The notes: generated by a model from the sequence alone, not told the origin. DNA of 10,000 nt from Desulfovibrio sp. (GCA_020217165.1 JAIWOE010000018.1:1-10000); one strand, 5' to 3'. Positions 1 through 6,719 are shown, counted from the stretch's first letter. A program made the numbers and translations.

Positions 1-152
1 GTGCCGTCCTTTTTGATGGGGCAGGCGCGTTTGTGGATGTCGTGGCCCTTGTCCAGGACCAGGACCTTCAAATCCGAATGTTCGCAGAGCTGGTAGGCGG
101 CGAAGAGGCCGGCCGGGCCGGCGCCGACGATGATGACGTCCCAGGTGTTCAC
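1..152 (-). CDS. FAD-dependent oxidoreductase, N-terminal part (runs off the left edge)
   Basis: Fifty N-terminal residues are visible; the gene continues past the window edge. The start is a GTG at 152 with GGAG six bases upstream; no in-frame ATG lies nearby. Residues 5-15 (DVIIVGAGPAG) form the beta-strand and Gly-rich loop of an FAD-binding Rossmann fold (GxGxxG at 10-15). A helix follows, then a second strand (VLVLDKG) ending in the acidic residue typical of binding the adenosine ribose. After it comes K-G-x-D-I-x-x-R-x-C-P (about residues 35-46), which resembles the N-terminus of the uncharacterised FAD-dependent dehydrogenases grouped as COG2509. That family assignment is from memory of the pattern; the FAD fold itself is clear. 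The substrate cannot be told. It is divergent from the transporter at 321. Confidence 0.75.
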   Translation of the reverse strand, partial: MNTWDVIIVGAGPAGLFAAYQLCEHSDLKVLVLDKGHDIHKRACPIKKDG

Positions 153-196
153 GTTGGACTCCAGGCGCGGGATGCGGTTCGCGGAAAAGGGCAGTG

Positions 197-226
197 TTGC
201 ATATCGGAAGTTGGGGCGGGATGCAA
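197..226. promoter_or_regulatory. Inverted hexamers TTGCAT/ATGCAA in divergent intergenic region; possible weak promoter for the oxidoreductase
   Basis: TTGCAT at 197-202 is the exact reverse complement of ATGCAA at 221-226, and a further direct ATGCAA lies at 238-243. Read on the minus strand, TTGCAT (221-226) and TATGCA (198-203) are separated by 17 bases, the spacing of a sigma-70 promoter, about 45 bases upstream of the GTG at 152. Each box matches consensus at only about half its positions, so this may be a promoter, an operator or chance. Confidence 0.25.
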
Positions 227-320
227 TGGGGCGGACCATGCAAGGCCAGCCCTCGCTTTACTTCATGGCAGGGGCGGGGTAGAGGCCAGTGTTTCCCCTG
301 TCCCCAACAGGAGCATGTGC

Positions 321-1220
321 ATGTCCACGCCCGCGCGGCCGGTCCCGTCCTCCCGCCTTGTTGCCACCCTGGCCCTGAGCCTGGCCATGGTGCTGTGGGG
401 GTCCAGCTTCATCGCCATGAAGGTGGCCGTGGGCGCGTTGCATCCCCTGCTGGTGATTTTCGGTCGCATGCTCCTGGCCACCCTGTTGTTTGCCGTGTTC
501 GCCCGGCGGTTCCTGCGGGCAGAATACCACAAGGGCGATTGGAAACCCATGCTGCTCATGGGCTTGTGCGAGCCGGGGCTGTATTTTCTGTTCGAGGCCT
601 ATGCCCTCAAGCACACGTCGGCGGCCCAGGCGGGCATGGTCACGGCCATGCTCCCGGTGATGGTGGCCGGGGCGGCGGCGGCCTGGCTGGGGGAACGGCC
701 CTCACCACGAATCTGGGCTGGATTCGGCCTGGCGGTGCTGGGGGTGATCTGGCTTTCGGCGGCGTCGTCGACGCAGGAGGCCGCCCCCAATCCGCTGCTG
801 GGGAACTTTTTGGAGTTCATGGCCATGGTCTGTGCCACGGGGTATATGCTGCTGCTCAAGAAGCTCTCGGCCCGCTATTCCCCCTGGCTGCTCACGGCCA
901 TCCAGGCCCTGGTGGGCACCCTGTTCTACCTGCCCACGCTGCCCTTTGTCAGCTGGCCCGAAACGTGGGACCCCCTGCCCCTGCTGGCGGTGGTGTATCT
1001 GGGGTCCATCGTCACCATCGGGGCCTATGGGTGCTACAACTTCGGCATGAGCCGGCTGCCAGCCAGCCAGGCCTCGGCCTTTGTCAACGCCATTCCGGCC
1101 GTCTCCCTGCTGCTGGCCTGGCTGCTGCTGGGGGAGACGCTGAACACCCAGCAACTGGCGGCCTGCGGCGTGGTGTTCGCCGGGGTATTCCTCAGCCAGG
1201 GCACGGTACGGCAGACCTAA
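321..1220 (+). CDS. DMT superfamily (EamA-type) inner-membrane transporter
   Basis: A 299-residue hydrophobic protein, the normal length for 10-TM drug/metabolite transporters, with the two tandem EamA repeats. Repeat 1 covers roughly residues 10-145, opening with a first helix containing LWGSSF, followed by the RMLLA segment typical of helix 2. Repeat 2 covers about 155-295 and ends with an AIPAVSLLLAWLLLGE motif, the usual signature of the penultimate helices (PVxxxLLxxLxLGE). It is probably an exporter of metabolites or amino-acid-like compounds in the inner membrane; the substrate cannot be predicted. ATG 321 is chosen because AGGAG at 308-312 sits 8 bases upstream. ATG 315 is only 2 bases from that site, and extending further upstream adds non-membrane sequence unlike the family. 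Its stop lies 12 bp from the stop of the convergent MATE gene, with no obvious terminator between them. Confidence 0.9.
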   Translation: MSTPARPVPSSRLVATLALSLAMVLWGSSFIAMKVAVGALHPLLVIFGRMLLATLLFAVFARRFLRAEYHKGDWKPMLLMGLCEPGLYFLFEAYALKHTSAAQAGMVTAMLPVMVAGAAAAWLGERPSPRIWAGFGLAVLGVIWLSAASSTQEAAPNPLLGNFLEFMAMVCATGYMLLLKKLSARYSPWLLTAIQALVGTLFYLPTLPFVSWPETWDPLPLLAVVYLGSIVTIGAYGCYNFGMSRLPASQASAFVNAIPAVSLLLAWLLLGETLNTQQLAACGVVFAGVFLSQGTVRQT

Positions 1221-1232
1221 GTGTTATGATAT

Positions 1233-2624
1233 TCAGTTGGATGCCGTCTCCACCACGCGCATGCCCTGCCACTTGCCGCCGCGATAGCGCAGCATGCCGC
1301 CCACGCCAAGGATGGCCACATAGGCCGTGAGCAGGGACCACAGAAAGTAGATGTTGCCATCCAGCCACTCCATCACGGCGATGCCGGGGATGATCATCAC
1401 CCCCAACGCCACCACGATGATGGAGCGCATGACAAAGACCGTATCCCCCGCGCCCTTGAGGGCCGCAAAAAACACCAAGATCAAGGCGTCGAAGAAAGCG
1501 TAGGCGCTCACAAAGCGCATGAGCTCCACCCCCAGGGCCTGCACCATGGGCGCGCCGGGGCTGGCGGGATCCAGGAACACGGCGATGAGAGGTTCCGGCA
1601 GGAATATGTAAATGAGGACGGTGAAGGCCGTCCAGGCCAGGGCCAGATGCAGCCCGCTGCCAATGGCCCGACGGGCCAGGGCCGGGTTCCCTCCGCCGAT
1701 GGCCTGCCCCACCATGGTGGAAAGGGCAATGTGCAGCCCCACCATGGGCAAGAACCCTACGGTATTGATGGAGATGGCCATGTTCGTGGCCGCCAGGGCC
1801 TCGGTGCCCAGCCGGCCGGCCAGGAACAGAAACACGGTAAAGGCCAGAATCTCCACCCCGAACTGCGTGCCCCCGGGCAGGCCGTAGCGCAGGAACCGGC
1901 CCATGAGCTCGCGGTCCAGCCGCCACTGGGAGCGCGTGCCAAAACGGCGCTGGTTCTCCCGGGAAAACACCAGCAGCGCAAACAATCCCGCTGAAACCAT
2001 GGCCCCGATCACCGTGGCCGCGGCCGCGCCAGCCACCCCCCAGGCCGGGAACGGCCCCACCCCGAAAATGAGGCAGTAGTCCAGGGGCACGTTGACCACG
2101 GCGCCGGCGATGTTCACGTACATCACCGGCCGTGTCAGACCCTGGCCGGAGTAAAAGCACGACAGGGTGTTCTGCACCAGGCCAAAGATGGCCCCCACGG
2201 AGAGGATTTGAAAATAGTCCACCTCCATCTGCAACACCAGGGGGTCGTGCCCGGCCAGGGAAAAGATGGGCCGGGCCAGCAGTGCCGTGCAGGCCATGAG
2301 CATGCCGGCTGCCAGACAGAACCACAGACCCTGCCACACCGCCGCCCCCACCCGCGTGGGCGCCGCAGACCCCACATATTGGGCGATGAACACGTTGATG
2401 TACTGGGCCGTGCCCATGAACAGGGCCAGGAAGGCAAAATTGGCCATGCCCGCAGGCCAGGAGGCGGCGATGGCCTCCAGGGAGTGCTGGCTCAGAAAAT
2501 AGCGGTCCGTGGTGAGCATGACGGTGTGCGCGCCCATGCTGGCAATCATGGGCAGGGAGATGCGCAATACGTCGCGGTAGCCGTTGGGGGCGGCCCAACG
2601 GCTGGCAATGGCGGAAGGAAGCAT
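1233..2624 (-). CDS. MATE-family efflux transporter (DinF/NorM-like)
   Basis: A 463-residue, strongly hydrophobic protein with about 12 membrane segments, the standard size for MATE exporters, which expel drugs or metabolites in exchange for Na+ or H+. The two bundles are visible. The N-lobe starts with a DVLRISLPMIASMGAHTVM-like helix 1 and a TTDRYFLS loop. The C-lobe begins near the middle with RYGLPGGTQFGVE, followed by NTVGFLPMVGLHIALSTMVGQ and an IGGGNPALARR loop, the usual MATE repeat of helix 7-8 features. The start is uncertain. ATG 2624 gives a family-like N-terminus but has only a weak ribosome site. An upstream GTG or the ATG that would add MRHFRVHRW could also serve, but neither has a good Shine-Dalgarno. 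Downstream it converges on the EamA transporter. The argP remnant lies upstream on the same strand. No clear promoter was found in the 133 bp before it. Confidence 0.9.
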   Translation of the reverse strand: MLPSAIASRWAAPNGYRDVLRISLPMIASMGAHTVMLTTDRYFLSQHSLEAIAASWPAGMANFAFLALFMGTAQYINVFIAQYVGSAAPTRVGAAVWQGLWFCLAAGMLMACTALLARPIFSLAGHDPLVLQMEVDYFQILSVGAIFGLVQNTLSCFYSGQGLTRPVMYVNIAGAVVNVPLDYCLIFGVGPFPAWGVAGAAAATVIGAMVSAGLFALLVFSRENQRRFGTRSQWRLDRELMGRFLRYGLPGGTQFGVEILAFTVFLFLAGRLGTEALAATNMAISINTVGFLPMVGLHIALSTMVGQAIGGGNPALARRAIGSGLHLALAWTAFTVLIYIFLPEPLIAVFLDPASPGAPMVQALGVELMRFVSAYAFFDALILVFFAALKGAGDTVFVMRSIIVVALGVMIIPGIAVMEWLDGNIYFLWSLLTAYVAILGVGGMLRYRGGKWQGMRVVETASN

Positions 2625-2757
2625 GGGGATCTCGTGGAGGCTGGAAAGATATGTCACCCAGCGATGTACCCTGAAATGCCGCATTGGGGCAAGGGAATCC
2701 TGCGTTTCAAACGAGAAGACGATATGCGCCGCCGCAACACGCCCCCGCGTGCAGCAA

Positions 2758-3095
2758 TCAGCCGGCCTTCGCGATGCCTTCCGCGGGGAATCCTGCCCGG
2801 AGCGCCTCGCCCAGGGCGGTGAGCAGGGGAGAATCCAGATTCCAGCAATGCCAGGACAATTCCACACGCACGGCGTGGCGGGGCGCCAGATCCACCAGCC
2901 GGCCATCCTGCAGGAAGTCGCGGTGCTGGGCCTCGGGCAGCATGCCGCAGGCATGGCCATGGAGGATCTGGGGGATGAAACCTTCGGACGATGGCAGCCA
3001 GACCACGCGGAGGCCCTGCCTCAAGGCTGGCGGCAGGTTGGCCGGGGAGGGCAGGGCCTGGCGCAGGAGTTTGTATGCAGGTCGTCCTTGCGGTG
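2758..3095 (-). pseudogene. argP/lysG-type LysR regulator, C-terminal remnant (5' two-thirds deleted, one frameshift)
   Basis: The minus strand encodes the end of a LysR substrate-binding domain: WLPSSEGFIPQILHGHACGMLP, then FLQDGRLVDLAP, then WHCWNLDSPLLTALGEAL before the stop at 2758. The S-S-E-x-F, G-R-L-V-D-L-x-P and W-x-x-x-x-x-x-S-x-L pattern matches the C-terminal half of ArgP (IciA/LysG), the arginine/lysine-sensing activator of the exporter gene argO/lysE. Upstream of LLRQAL the frame breaks near 3075-3077. Beyond that point HRKDDLH, in a neighbouring frame, matches the ArgP segment before this helix, and one added base would rejoin the two. The match stops at about 3095. The DNA-binding helix-turn-helix and most of the first effector lobe are absent, so no working regulator can be made. 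The plus-strand lysE remnant starts a few bases away. Confidence 0.75.
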
Positions 3096-3099
3096 TTTC

Positions 3100-3425
3100 A
3101 CGGTGCTGTTGCTGGGCAGCATCGGCGGCCAGCGCGCCCCCCGGGGCGCTGGCAGTTTGGAGCGGGTGCGGCCACGGCCTCGGTGCTGTGGTTTGTTGCC
3201 CTGGCCGCCTGCGGCCGGCTGCTTTCCCCGATGCTGGCCCGGCCGGCGGCTTGGCGCGTGCTCAATGCCGTGGTGGCAGGGATCATGTGGCTGGTGGCCG
3301 CGGGCCTGGTGCGGCTGGGGCTTGGGGAGCGTGCGGCTTACCAGGCGCAAGCATTGGACATTCGCTTCATTTTGGCACAGCCGCTTGACGTGAGCCTGGG
3401 GTGCGGAGTAGGGTATTTGTTCTAA
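3100..3425 (+). pseudogene. lysE/argO-type basic amino-acid exporter, C-terminal remnant (5' end deleted, one frameshift)
   Basis: From 3100 the plus strand reads TVLLLGSIGGQRAP, the conserved LysE/ArgO segment that normally follows NPHVYLD. The frame then breaks at the C-run 3137-3142. Restoring one base there gives GGQRAPPGRWQFGAG, continuing into ATASVLWFVALAACG and AWRVLNAVVAGIMWLVAAGL, the last two membrane helices of the family. The first two-thirds of the roughly 200-residue exporter, including the start codon and helices 1-4, is missing. The open frame then continues for about 35 residues that do not resemble the family, to a TAA at 3423-3425. This tail covers the probable ilvE promoter, so the native stop has probably been lost. 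With both the start and the frame gone, this is a relic. Confidence 0.75.
3385..3414 (+). promoter_or_regulatory. Probable sigma-70-type promoter for ilvE
   Basis: TTGACG at 3385-3390 matches the -35 consensus in five of six positions. TAGGGT at 3409-3414, after an 18-base spacer, is a weak -10 (first two and last bases conserved). Transcription would begin near 3421, giving a leader of about 100 bases before the ilvE start at 3524. The element lies inside the out-of-use tail of the lysE remnant. Confidence 0.4.
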
Positions 3426-3434
3426 CTTGCGCTG

Positions 3435-3452
3435 ATTGTTTGATCAATCAAT
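3435..3452. promoter_or_regulatory. 18-bp AT-rich imperfect palindrome, candidate operator for ilvE
   Basis: ATTGTTTGATCAATCAAT equals its own reverse complement at 16 of 18 positions, with an unbroken TTGATCAA core. It is conspicuously AT-rich in a GC-rich region. It lies just downstream of the expected transcription start for ilvE, where a bound dimeric repressor would block initiation. The regulator cannot be identified from the sequence. Confidence 0.45.
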
Positions 3453-3523
3453 TTGAAACATCCACCGGCTTCGCGCGGCATCGCGTCACCACACACGGGG
3501 AAGAAGGGGGAAGGAGAGCTCGC

Positions 3524-4441
3524 ATGGTTCAGAAAATGCCCTATATCTGGTTTGACGGCACGCTTGTTCCCTGGGACGAGGCCCAGGTTCATGTTCTGAC
3601 GCATGCCCTGCATTATGGCGTGGGTGTGTTCGAGGGCATTCGGGCCTACAATTGCGGCAGCTGTTCCGCCGTGTTCCGCCTTCCCGAGCACGTGCGCCGG
3701 TTCTTCGATTCCGCCCGCATTCTGCGCATGACCATTCCGCATTCCGAGCAGACCATCAGCGACGCCATCGTGGAGACCCTCAAGGCCAACAAGATGACCG
3801 AGGGCTACATCCGTCCCCTGGCCTTTTTCGGCTATGGCGCCATGGGGGTGCTGCCCAAGGGCAGCCCGGTGCAGACCATCATCGCCACCTGGCCCTGGGG
3901 CGCCTACCTGGGCGAGGACGCCCTGGAAAAGGGCATCCGCGTCTGCACCTCCAGCTTCACGCGGCACCATGTGAACGTGATGATGACCAAATCCAAGGCC
4001 GTGGGCAATTACGTCAACTCCGTGCTGGCCAAGATGGAAGCCGTGGACGACGGCTACGACGAGGCCCTGATGCTGGACACCAACGGCTACGTCTCCGAAG
4101 CCTCGGGGGCGAACATTTTCATCGTGCGCAGGGGCATCATCAAGACCACGCCCCTCACGTCCATTCTGGAAGGCATCACCCGCGACAGCCTCATGACCGT
4201 GGCCAGGGACATGGGCTACACCGTGGTGGAACAGCAGTTCACCCGCGACGAACTGTATGTGGCCGACGAAGCCTTCTTCTGCGGCACCGCCGCCGAGCTG
4301 ACGCCCATCCGCGAGGTGGACCGCCGGCAGATCGGCACCGGCGAATTCCCCGTTTCCCGCGCCCTGCAGCAGGAGTTTTTCAAGGCGGTGCAGGGCCAGA
4401 ACAAGGCGTACGAAGGCTGGCTGCATCGGTACACCTGCTGA
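3524..4441 (+). CDS. ilvE: Branched-chain amino acid aminotransferase
   Basis: A 305-residue PLP enzyme of fold type IV that transfers amino groups between glutamate and the keto acids of leucine, isoleucine and valine, the last step of their synthesis in the cytoplasm. Visible features in order: [12 protein letters not shown] at the N-terminus; [13 protein letters not shown] (30-42), the substrate-pocket strand; [15 protein letters not shown] (51-65); K158 in TKSKAVGNY, the position of the PLP-binding lysine in E. coli IlvE; the class IV signature around [10 protein letters not shown]; then [10 protein letters not shown] and [10 protein letters not shown] near the C-terminus. Length equals that of E. 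coli IlvE. The start is firm: AAGGAG at 3511-3516 lies 7 bases before the ATG. Upstream are the candidate promoter and palindrome, so it is probably transcribed separately from the genes before it. dnaX starts 126 bp downstream. A D-amino-acid aminotransferase is less likely given the length and the EHVRR segment. Confidence 0.93.
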   Translation: MVQKMPYIWFDGTLVPWDEAQVHVLTHALHYGVGVFEGIRAYNCGSCSAVFRLPEHVRRFFDSARILRMTIPHSEQTISDAIVETLKANKMTEGYIRPLAFFGYGAMGVLPKGSPVQTIIATWPWGAYLGEDALEKGIRVCTSSFTRHHVNVMMTKSKAVGNYVNSVLAKMEAVDDGYDEALMLDTNGYVSEASGANIFIVRRGIIKTTPLTSILEGITRDSLMTVARDMGYTVVEQQFTRDELYVADEAFFCGTAAELTPIREVDRRQIGTGEFPVSRALQQEFFKAVQGQNKAYEGWLHRYTC

Positions 4442-4465
4442 TTTCCACGGAAAAAGAGGGTGCTC

Positions 4466-4496
4466 GGGGAGGTGCTCCAGACAGGTGCACCTCCCC
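4466..4496. terminator. Perfect 10-bp inverted repeat between ilvE and dnaX
   Basis: GGGGAGGTGC (4466-4475) and GCACCTCCCC (4487-4496) pair perfectly around an 11-base loop. No T-run follows on the plus strand; AAAAAGAGGG precedes it at 4451-4460, so a T-rich tail exists only for minus-strand transcripts. It may still weaken readthrough from ilvE into dnaX or stabilise the ilvE mRNA 3' end. The right arm also forms a nested 10-bp palindrome, AGGTGCACCT (4483-4492), so a protein-binding site is an alternative. Confidence 0.4.
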
Positions 4497-4567
4497 TGCA
4501 CTTCCCCTCCACCGTGCCTTCAGGGAACGCCTTGCCGTGTGCGCCTCTTGTGAGGTATCCCCCCTGC

Positions 4568-6349
4568 ATGTCCGACGCGTCGTCCCCCATGTCCTCACCA
4601 GCCGGTTCCGGGACCGTTGCTGCCGCTCCGGCCGCTCCGGCAGTCCCGTCCCCGTCCCTGTCTGGCGGTCCCCTCACGGCCCGCTATCGTCCGCAGCGTT
4701 TTGCCGATGTGGTGGGGCAGGAGATGGTCACCGCCATCCTCTCCCGCGCCAGCCTGGAAGGCCGCATCGCCCCGGCCTACCTGTTCAGCGGCACCCGCGG
4801 CGTGGGCAAGACCACCTGCGCCCGCATCTTCGCCAAGGCCATGAACTGCCAGAACGGCCCCACCGGCGAGCCCTGCAACCAGTGCTCCCACTGCCGGCAG
4901 ATCACCCAGGGGGCCAGCGTGGATGTGGTGGAGATGGACGGCGCCTCCAACCGCGGCATTGACGACGCCCGCCGCCTGCGCGAGGACGTGGCTTACGCCC
5001 CCATGACCTGCCGGTACAAGGTCTGCATCATCGACGAAGCCCACATGCTCACCCGCGAGGCCTTCAACGCCCTTTTGAAGACCCTGGAGGAACCCCCGGG
5101 CAACGTCACCTTCATCCTGGCCACCACGGAAGCCCACAAATTTCCGGCCACCATCATCAGCCGCTGCCAGCACTTCATCTTCAAGCGTGTCACCCATGCC
5201 CGCCTTGCCCGGCACCTGCAGGACGTGCTGCAGCGCGAGGGGGTGGGCTACGAGGACGGCGCCGTGCAACTGCTGGCCCGCCGGGCCGCCGGCAGTGTGC
5301 GGGACGGCATGTCCCTGCTCAGCCAGGTGCTGGCCCTGGGCCAGCAGGGGCAGGGCCGGGTGGAGGAAGCCCTGGTGCGCGACCTGCTGGGCCTGGCCGG
5401 GCAGGACGTGCTGCAGGACATGCTGGCCGCCATCCATCGGCAGGACCCCGTGGCCCTGGCCGGGCTCTTGCGGGCCGTGCTGGATCAGGGGCTGGACATG
5501 GGATTTTTCTTGCGGGAACTGGGCCAGACATGGCGGAATCTCTTCCTGCTCAAACAGAGCGGAGAGGCGGCCCTGCCGCTGCTGGAGATGGGCACCGAGG
5601 CCGCCCGGAGCTGGCTGGAATGGTCCCACAAGTTTTCCCTGGCCCACATCCATGCCGCCTGGCAGCTGACCCTGGAGGGACAGCGGCGGGTGCTCACCAG
5701 CATGGAGCCGGCCCTGGCCCTGGAACTGCTGCTCTTGAACCTGGCGTTTCTGCCGCGGCTGTTGCCTGTGGCGGCCTTGCGGCGGGAGGATGTGCCTTCC
5801 GGCTCTGAACCCGGCTCTGCGCCCGGCTCTGCACCTGGTTCTGAGGCCGGATCGCCCAGTTCGTCCAGTTCGTCCAGTTCGTCCAGTTCGCCCGGCTCCC
5901 GTGCGACATCCGCACAAGCGCCGACCATCCCGCCCTGGGAGGAGGCCGCGCCAGCCTCGCCACCCCTCACGCCCGCCCCGGCGCCGGCGTCTCCAACGGG
6001 CCAGGGGCGCACCTGGGCGGATTTTCTGGAGCATTACAAGGCCGCCGCAGGCGCCGCAGGCATGGCCTCCCGCCTCAACGGCGTGGCGCCCCAGCAGGAG
6101 CCCGGCCGCCTGGTGCTGCCCTGCGCCAGCGAGTTTTTTTATGCCCAGCTGACGGATCCGCCGCATTTTGCCGTCCTGTCCCAAAGCGTGGCCGAGTATT
6201 TCGGGCCGGACCTGGAGCTGGTGGTGGTGCCGCCTGCGCCGGTGGAGACCCAGCAGGAGATGGAGGCCAGGGCCCTGCGCCACCCTGTGGTCCAGGCCGT
6301 GCAAGCCGAGCTGGCCGGCCGCCTGGTCAATGTCAGGCGGCAACCATAA
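4568..6349 (+). CDS. dnaX: DNA polymerase III subunit tau/gamma
   Basis: A 593-residue clamp-loader ATPase that loads the sliding clamp and organises the replisome. AAA+ features: LTARYRPQRFADVVGQ box (36-51), Walker A GTRGVGKTT (75-83), a zinc knuckle of four cysteines spaced C-x8-C-x2-C-x2-C (94, 103, 106, 109), Walker B with DEAH (156-159), sensor-1 ATTEAHKFP and the SRC motif (IISRCQ). After the collar domain comes a low-complexity Gly/Ser/Pro/Ala linker (about 410-480) with two in-frame tandem repeats. A C-terminal domain starts at TWADFLEHYK (482). The first 35 residues are an Ala/Pro/Ser-rich extension before the conserved core. ATG 4568 has GAGG 12 bases upstream, a rather long gap; ATG 4589 (residue 8) is an alternative without a better ribosome site. 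No A-rich slippery heptamer of the E. coli gamma-producing kind was seen. ybaB and recR follow, the classic replication/repair arrangement. Confidence 0.95.
   Translation: MSDASSPMSSPAGSGTVAAAPAAPAVPSPSLSGGPLTARYRPQRFADVVGQEMVTAILSRASLEGRIAPAYLFSGTRGVGKTTCARIFAKAMNCQNGPTGEPCNQCSHCRQITQGASVDVVEMDGASNRGIDDARRLREDVAYAPMTCRYKVCIIDEAHMLTREAFNALLKTLEEPPGNVTFILATTEAHKFPATIISRCQHFIFKRVTHARLARHLQDVLQREGVGYEDGAVQLLARRAAGSVRDGMSLLSQVLALGQQGQGRVEEALVRDLLGLAGQDVLQDMLAAIHRQDPVALAGLLRAVLDQGLDMGFFLRELGQTWRNLFLLKQSGEAALPLLEMGTEAARSWLEWSHKFSLAHIHAAWQLTLEGQRRVLTSMEPALALELLLLNLAFLPRLLPVAALRREDVPSGSEPGSAPGSAPGSEAGSPSSSSSSSSSSSPGSRATSAQAPTIPPWEEAAPASPPLTPAPAPASPTGQGRTWADFLEHYKAAAGAAGMASRLNGVAPQQEPGRLVLPCASEFFYAQLTDPPHFAVLSQSVAEYFGPDLELVVVPPAPVETQQEMEARALRHPVVQAVQAELAGRLVNVRRQP
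5801..5848 (+). repeat. Four 12-bp tandem repeats inside the dnaX linker
   Basis: Units GGCTCTGAACCC, GGCTCTGCGCCC, GGCTCTGCACCT and GGTTCTGAGGCC run head to tail in frame and encode G-S-(E/A)-(P/A) repeats at about residues 412-427 of DnaX. The unit is a multiple of three, so copy-number change would alter linker length without breaking the frame. Confidence 0.85.
5858..5893 (+). repeat. Four 9-bp tandem repeats encoding a serine run in dnaX
   Basis: AGTTCGTCC occurs three times in a row, followed by AGTTCGCCC. Each unit encodes Ser-Ser-Ser, producing a run of about eleven serines in the flexible linker. The three complete copies are identical, which suggests recent slippage. Confidence 0.88.
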
Positions 6350-6367
6350 CGGAATTCGTCAACATGT

Positions 6368-6385
6368 TCGGGGCTGGTTCCCCGA
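6368..6385 (+). promoter_or_regulatory. Small hairpin in the dnaX-ybaB gap
   Basis: TCGGGG (6368-6373) pairs with CCCCGA (6380-6385) around the 6-base loop CTGGTT, within the 58 bp between the dnaX stop and the ybaB start. There is no T-run, so it is not a typical terminator. It could act as an mRNA processing or stabilising element upstream of the ybaB ribosome site, or be chance. Confidence 0.3.
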
Positions 6386-6407
6386 TGCATTCCAAGAAGG
6401 AGTACCC

Positions 6408-6719
6408 ATGCGCGGTATGAACGATTTGATGCGTCAGGCCCAGATGATGCAACGCAAGATCACCAAATTGCAGGATGAACTCAAGGAGCGCACCGTGGAG
6501 GCCTCCGTGGGTGGCGGTATGGTGACGGTGGTGTGCACCGGTGGGCAGGATGTGGTCAAGGTGACCATCGACCCCCAGGCCGTGGACCCGCGCGACGTGG
6601 GCATGCTGGAAGATCTGGTGCTTTCCGCCGTCAATGAAGCCATGAAAAAAGCCCGCGAGATGATGGAGCAGGAAATGAGCGCCATCACCGGCGGGGTCAA
6701 GATTCCGGGACTGTTCTAG
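6408..6719 (+). CDS. ybaB: YbaB/EbfC-family nucleoid-associated protein
   Basis: A 103-residue protein of standard family length. An N-terminal helix (MNDLMRQAQMMQRKITKLQDEL) is followed by the central strands with VEASVGGGMVTVVCTGG and VVKVTIDP, and a C-terminal helix (NEAMKKAREMMEQEMSAITGG) ending in IPGLF, the hallmark close of the family. It forms a dimer that binds DNA and helps organise the nucleoid; it is almost always next to recR and dnaX, as here. AAGGAG at 6397-6402 lies 5 bases before ATG 6408; the in-frame ATG at 6417 (MNDLM) is a possible alternative. The stop is 4 bases before recR, suggesting coupled translation. Confidence 0.95.
   Translation: MRGMNDLMRQAQMMQRKITKLQDELKERTVEASVGGGMVTVVCTGGQDVVKVTIDPQAVDPRDVGMLEDLVLSAVNEAMKKAREMMEQEMSAITGGVKIPGLF

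Noticed and set aside
33..320. Upstream extension of the EamA transporter frame to 33
   Set aside because: The extra residues are charged and non-membrane, overlap the opposite-strand oxidoreductase start, and the ribosome site favours ATG 321.
1221..1232. Bidirectional terminator between the convergent transporter genes
   Set aside because: The gap is only 12 bp and no GC stem with flanking A/T runs is visible across the stop codons.
1192..2598. 468-residue minus-strand frame over the MATE gene
   Set aside because: Gly/Ala/His/Arg-rich shadow of the MATE gene in another frame; no family motif.
2684..3393. Long plus-strand frames over the argP/lysE remnants as possible novel proteins
   Set aside because: Their content is low-complexity Arg/Pro/Gly apart from the LysE-like stretches; the relic explanation fits better.
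3422..4501. 359-residue minus-strand frame antisense to ilvE
   Set aside because: His/Gly-rich composition typical of an antisense shadow in GC-rich DNA; ilvE is unambiguous.
4532..4561. Possible leaderless promoter for dnaX (TTGCCG, 18 bases, TATCCC)
   Set aside because: The -10 box is weak and would place the start exactly at the ATG; a chance match is as likely.
5760..6000. Programmed frameshift making a gamma form of DnaX
   Set aside because: No A-AAA-AAG-like slippery run with a following stem was seen; the repeats keep frame.
4595..6343. 582-residue minus-strand frame antisense to dnaX
   Set aside because: Its composition (Gly, Arg, Gln, His) mirrors the dnaX codons; it has no start signal or domain.
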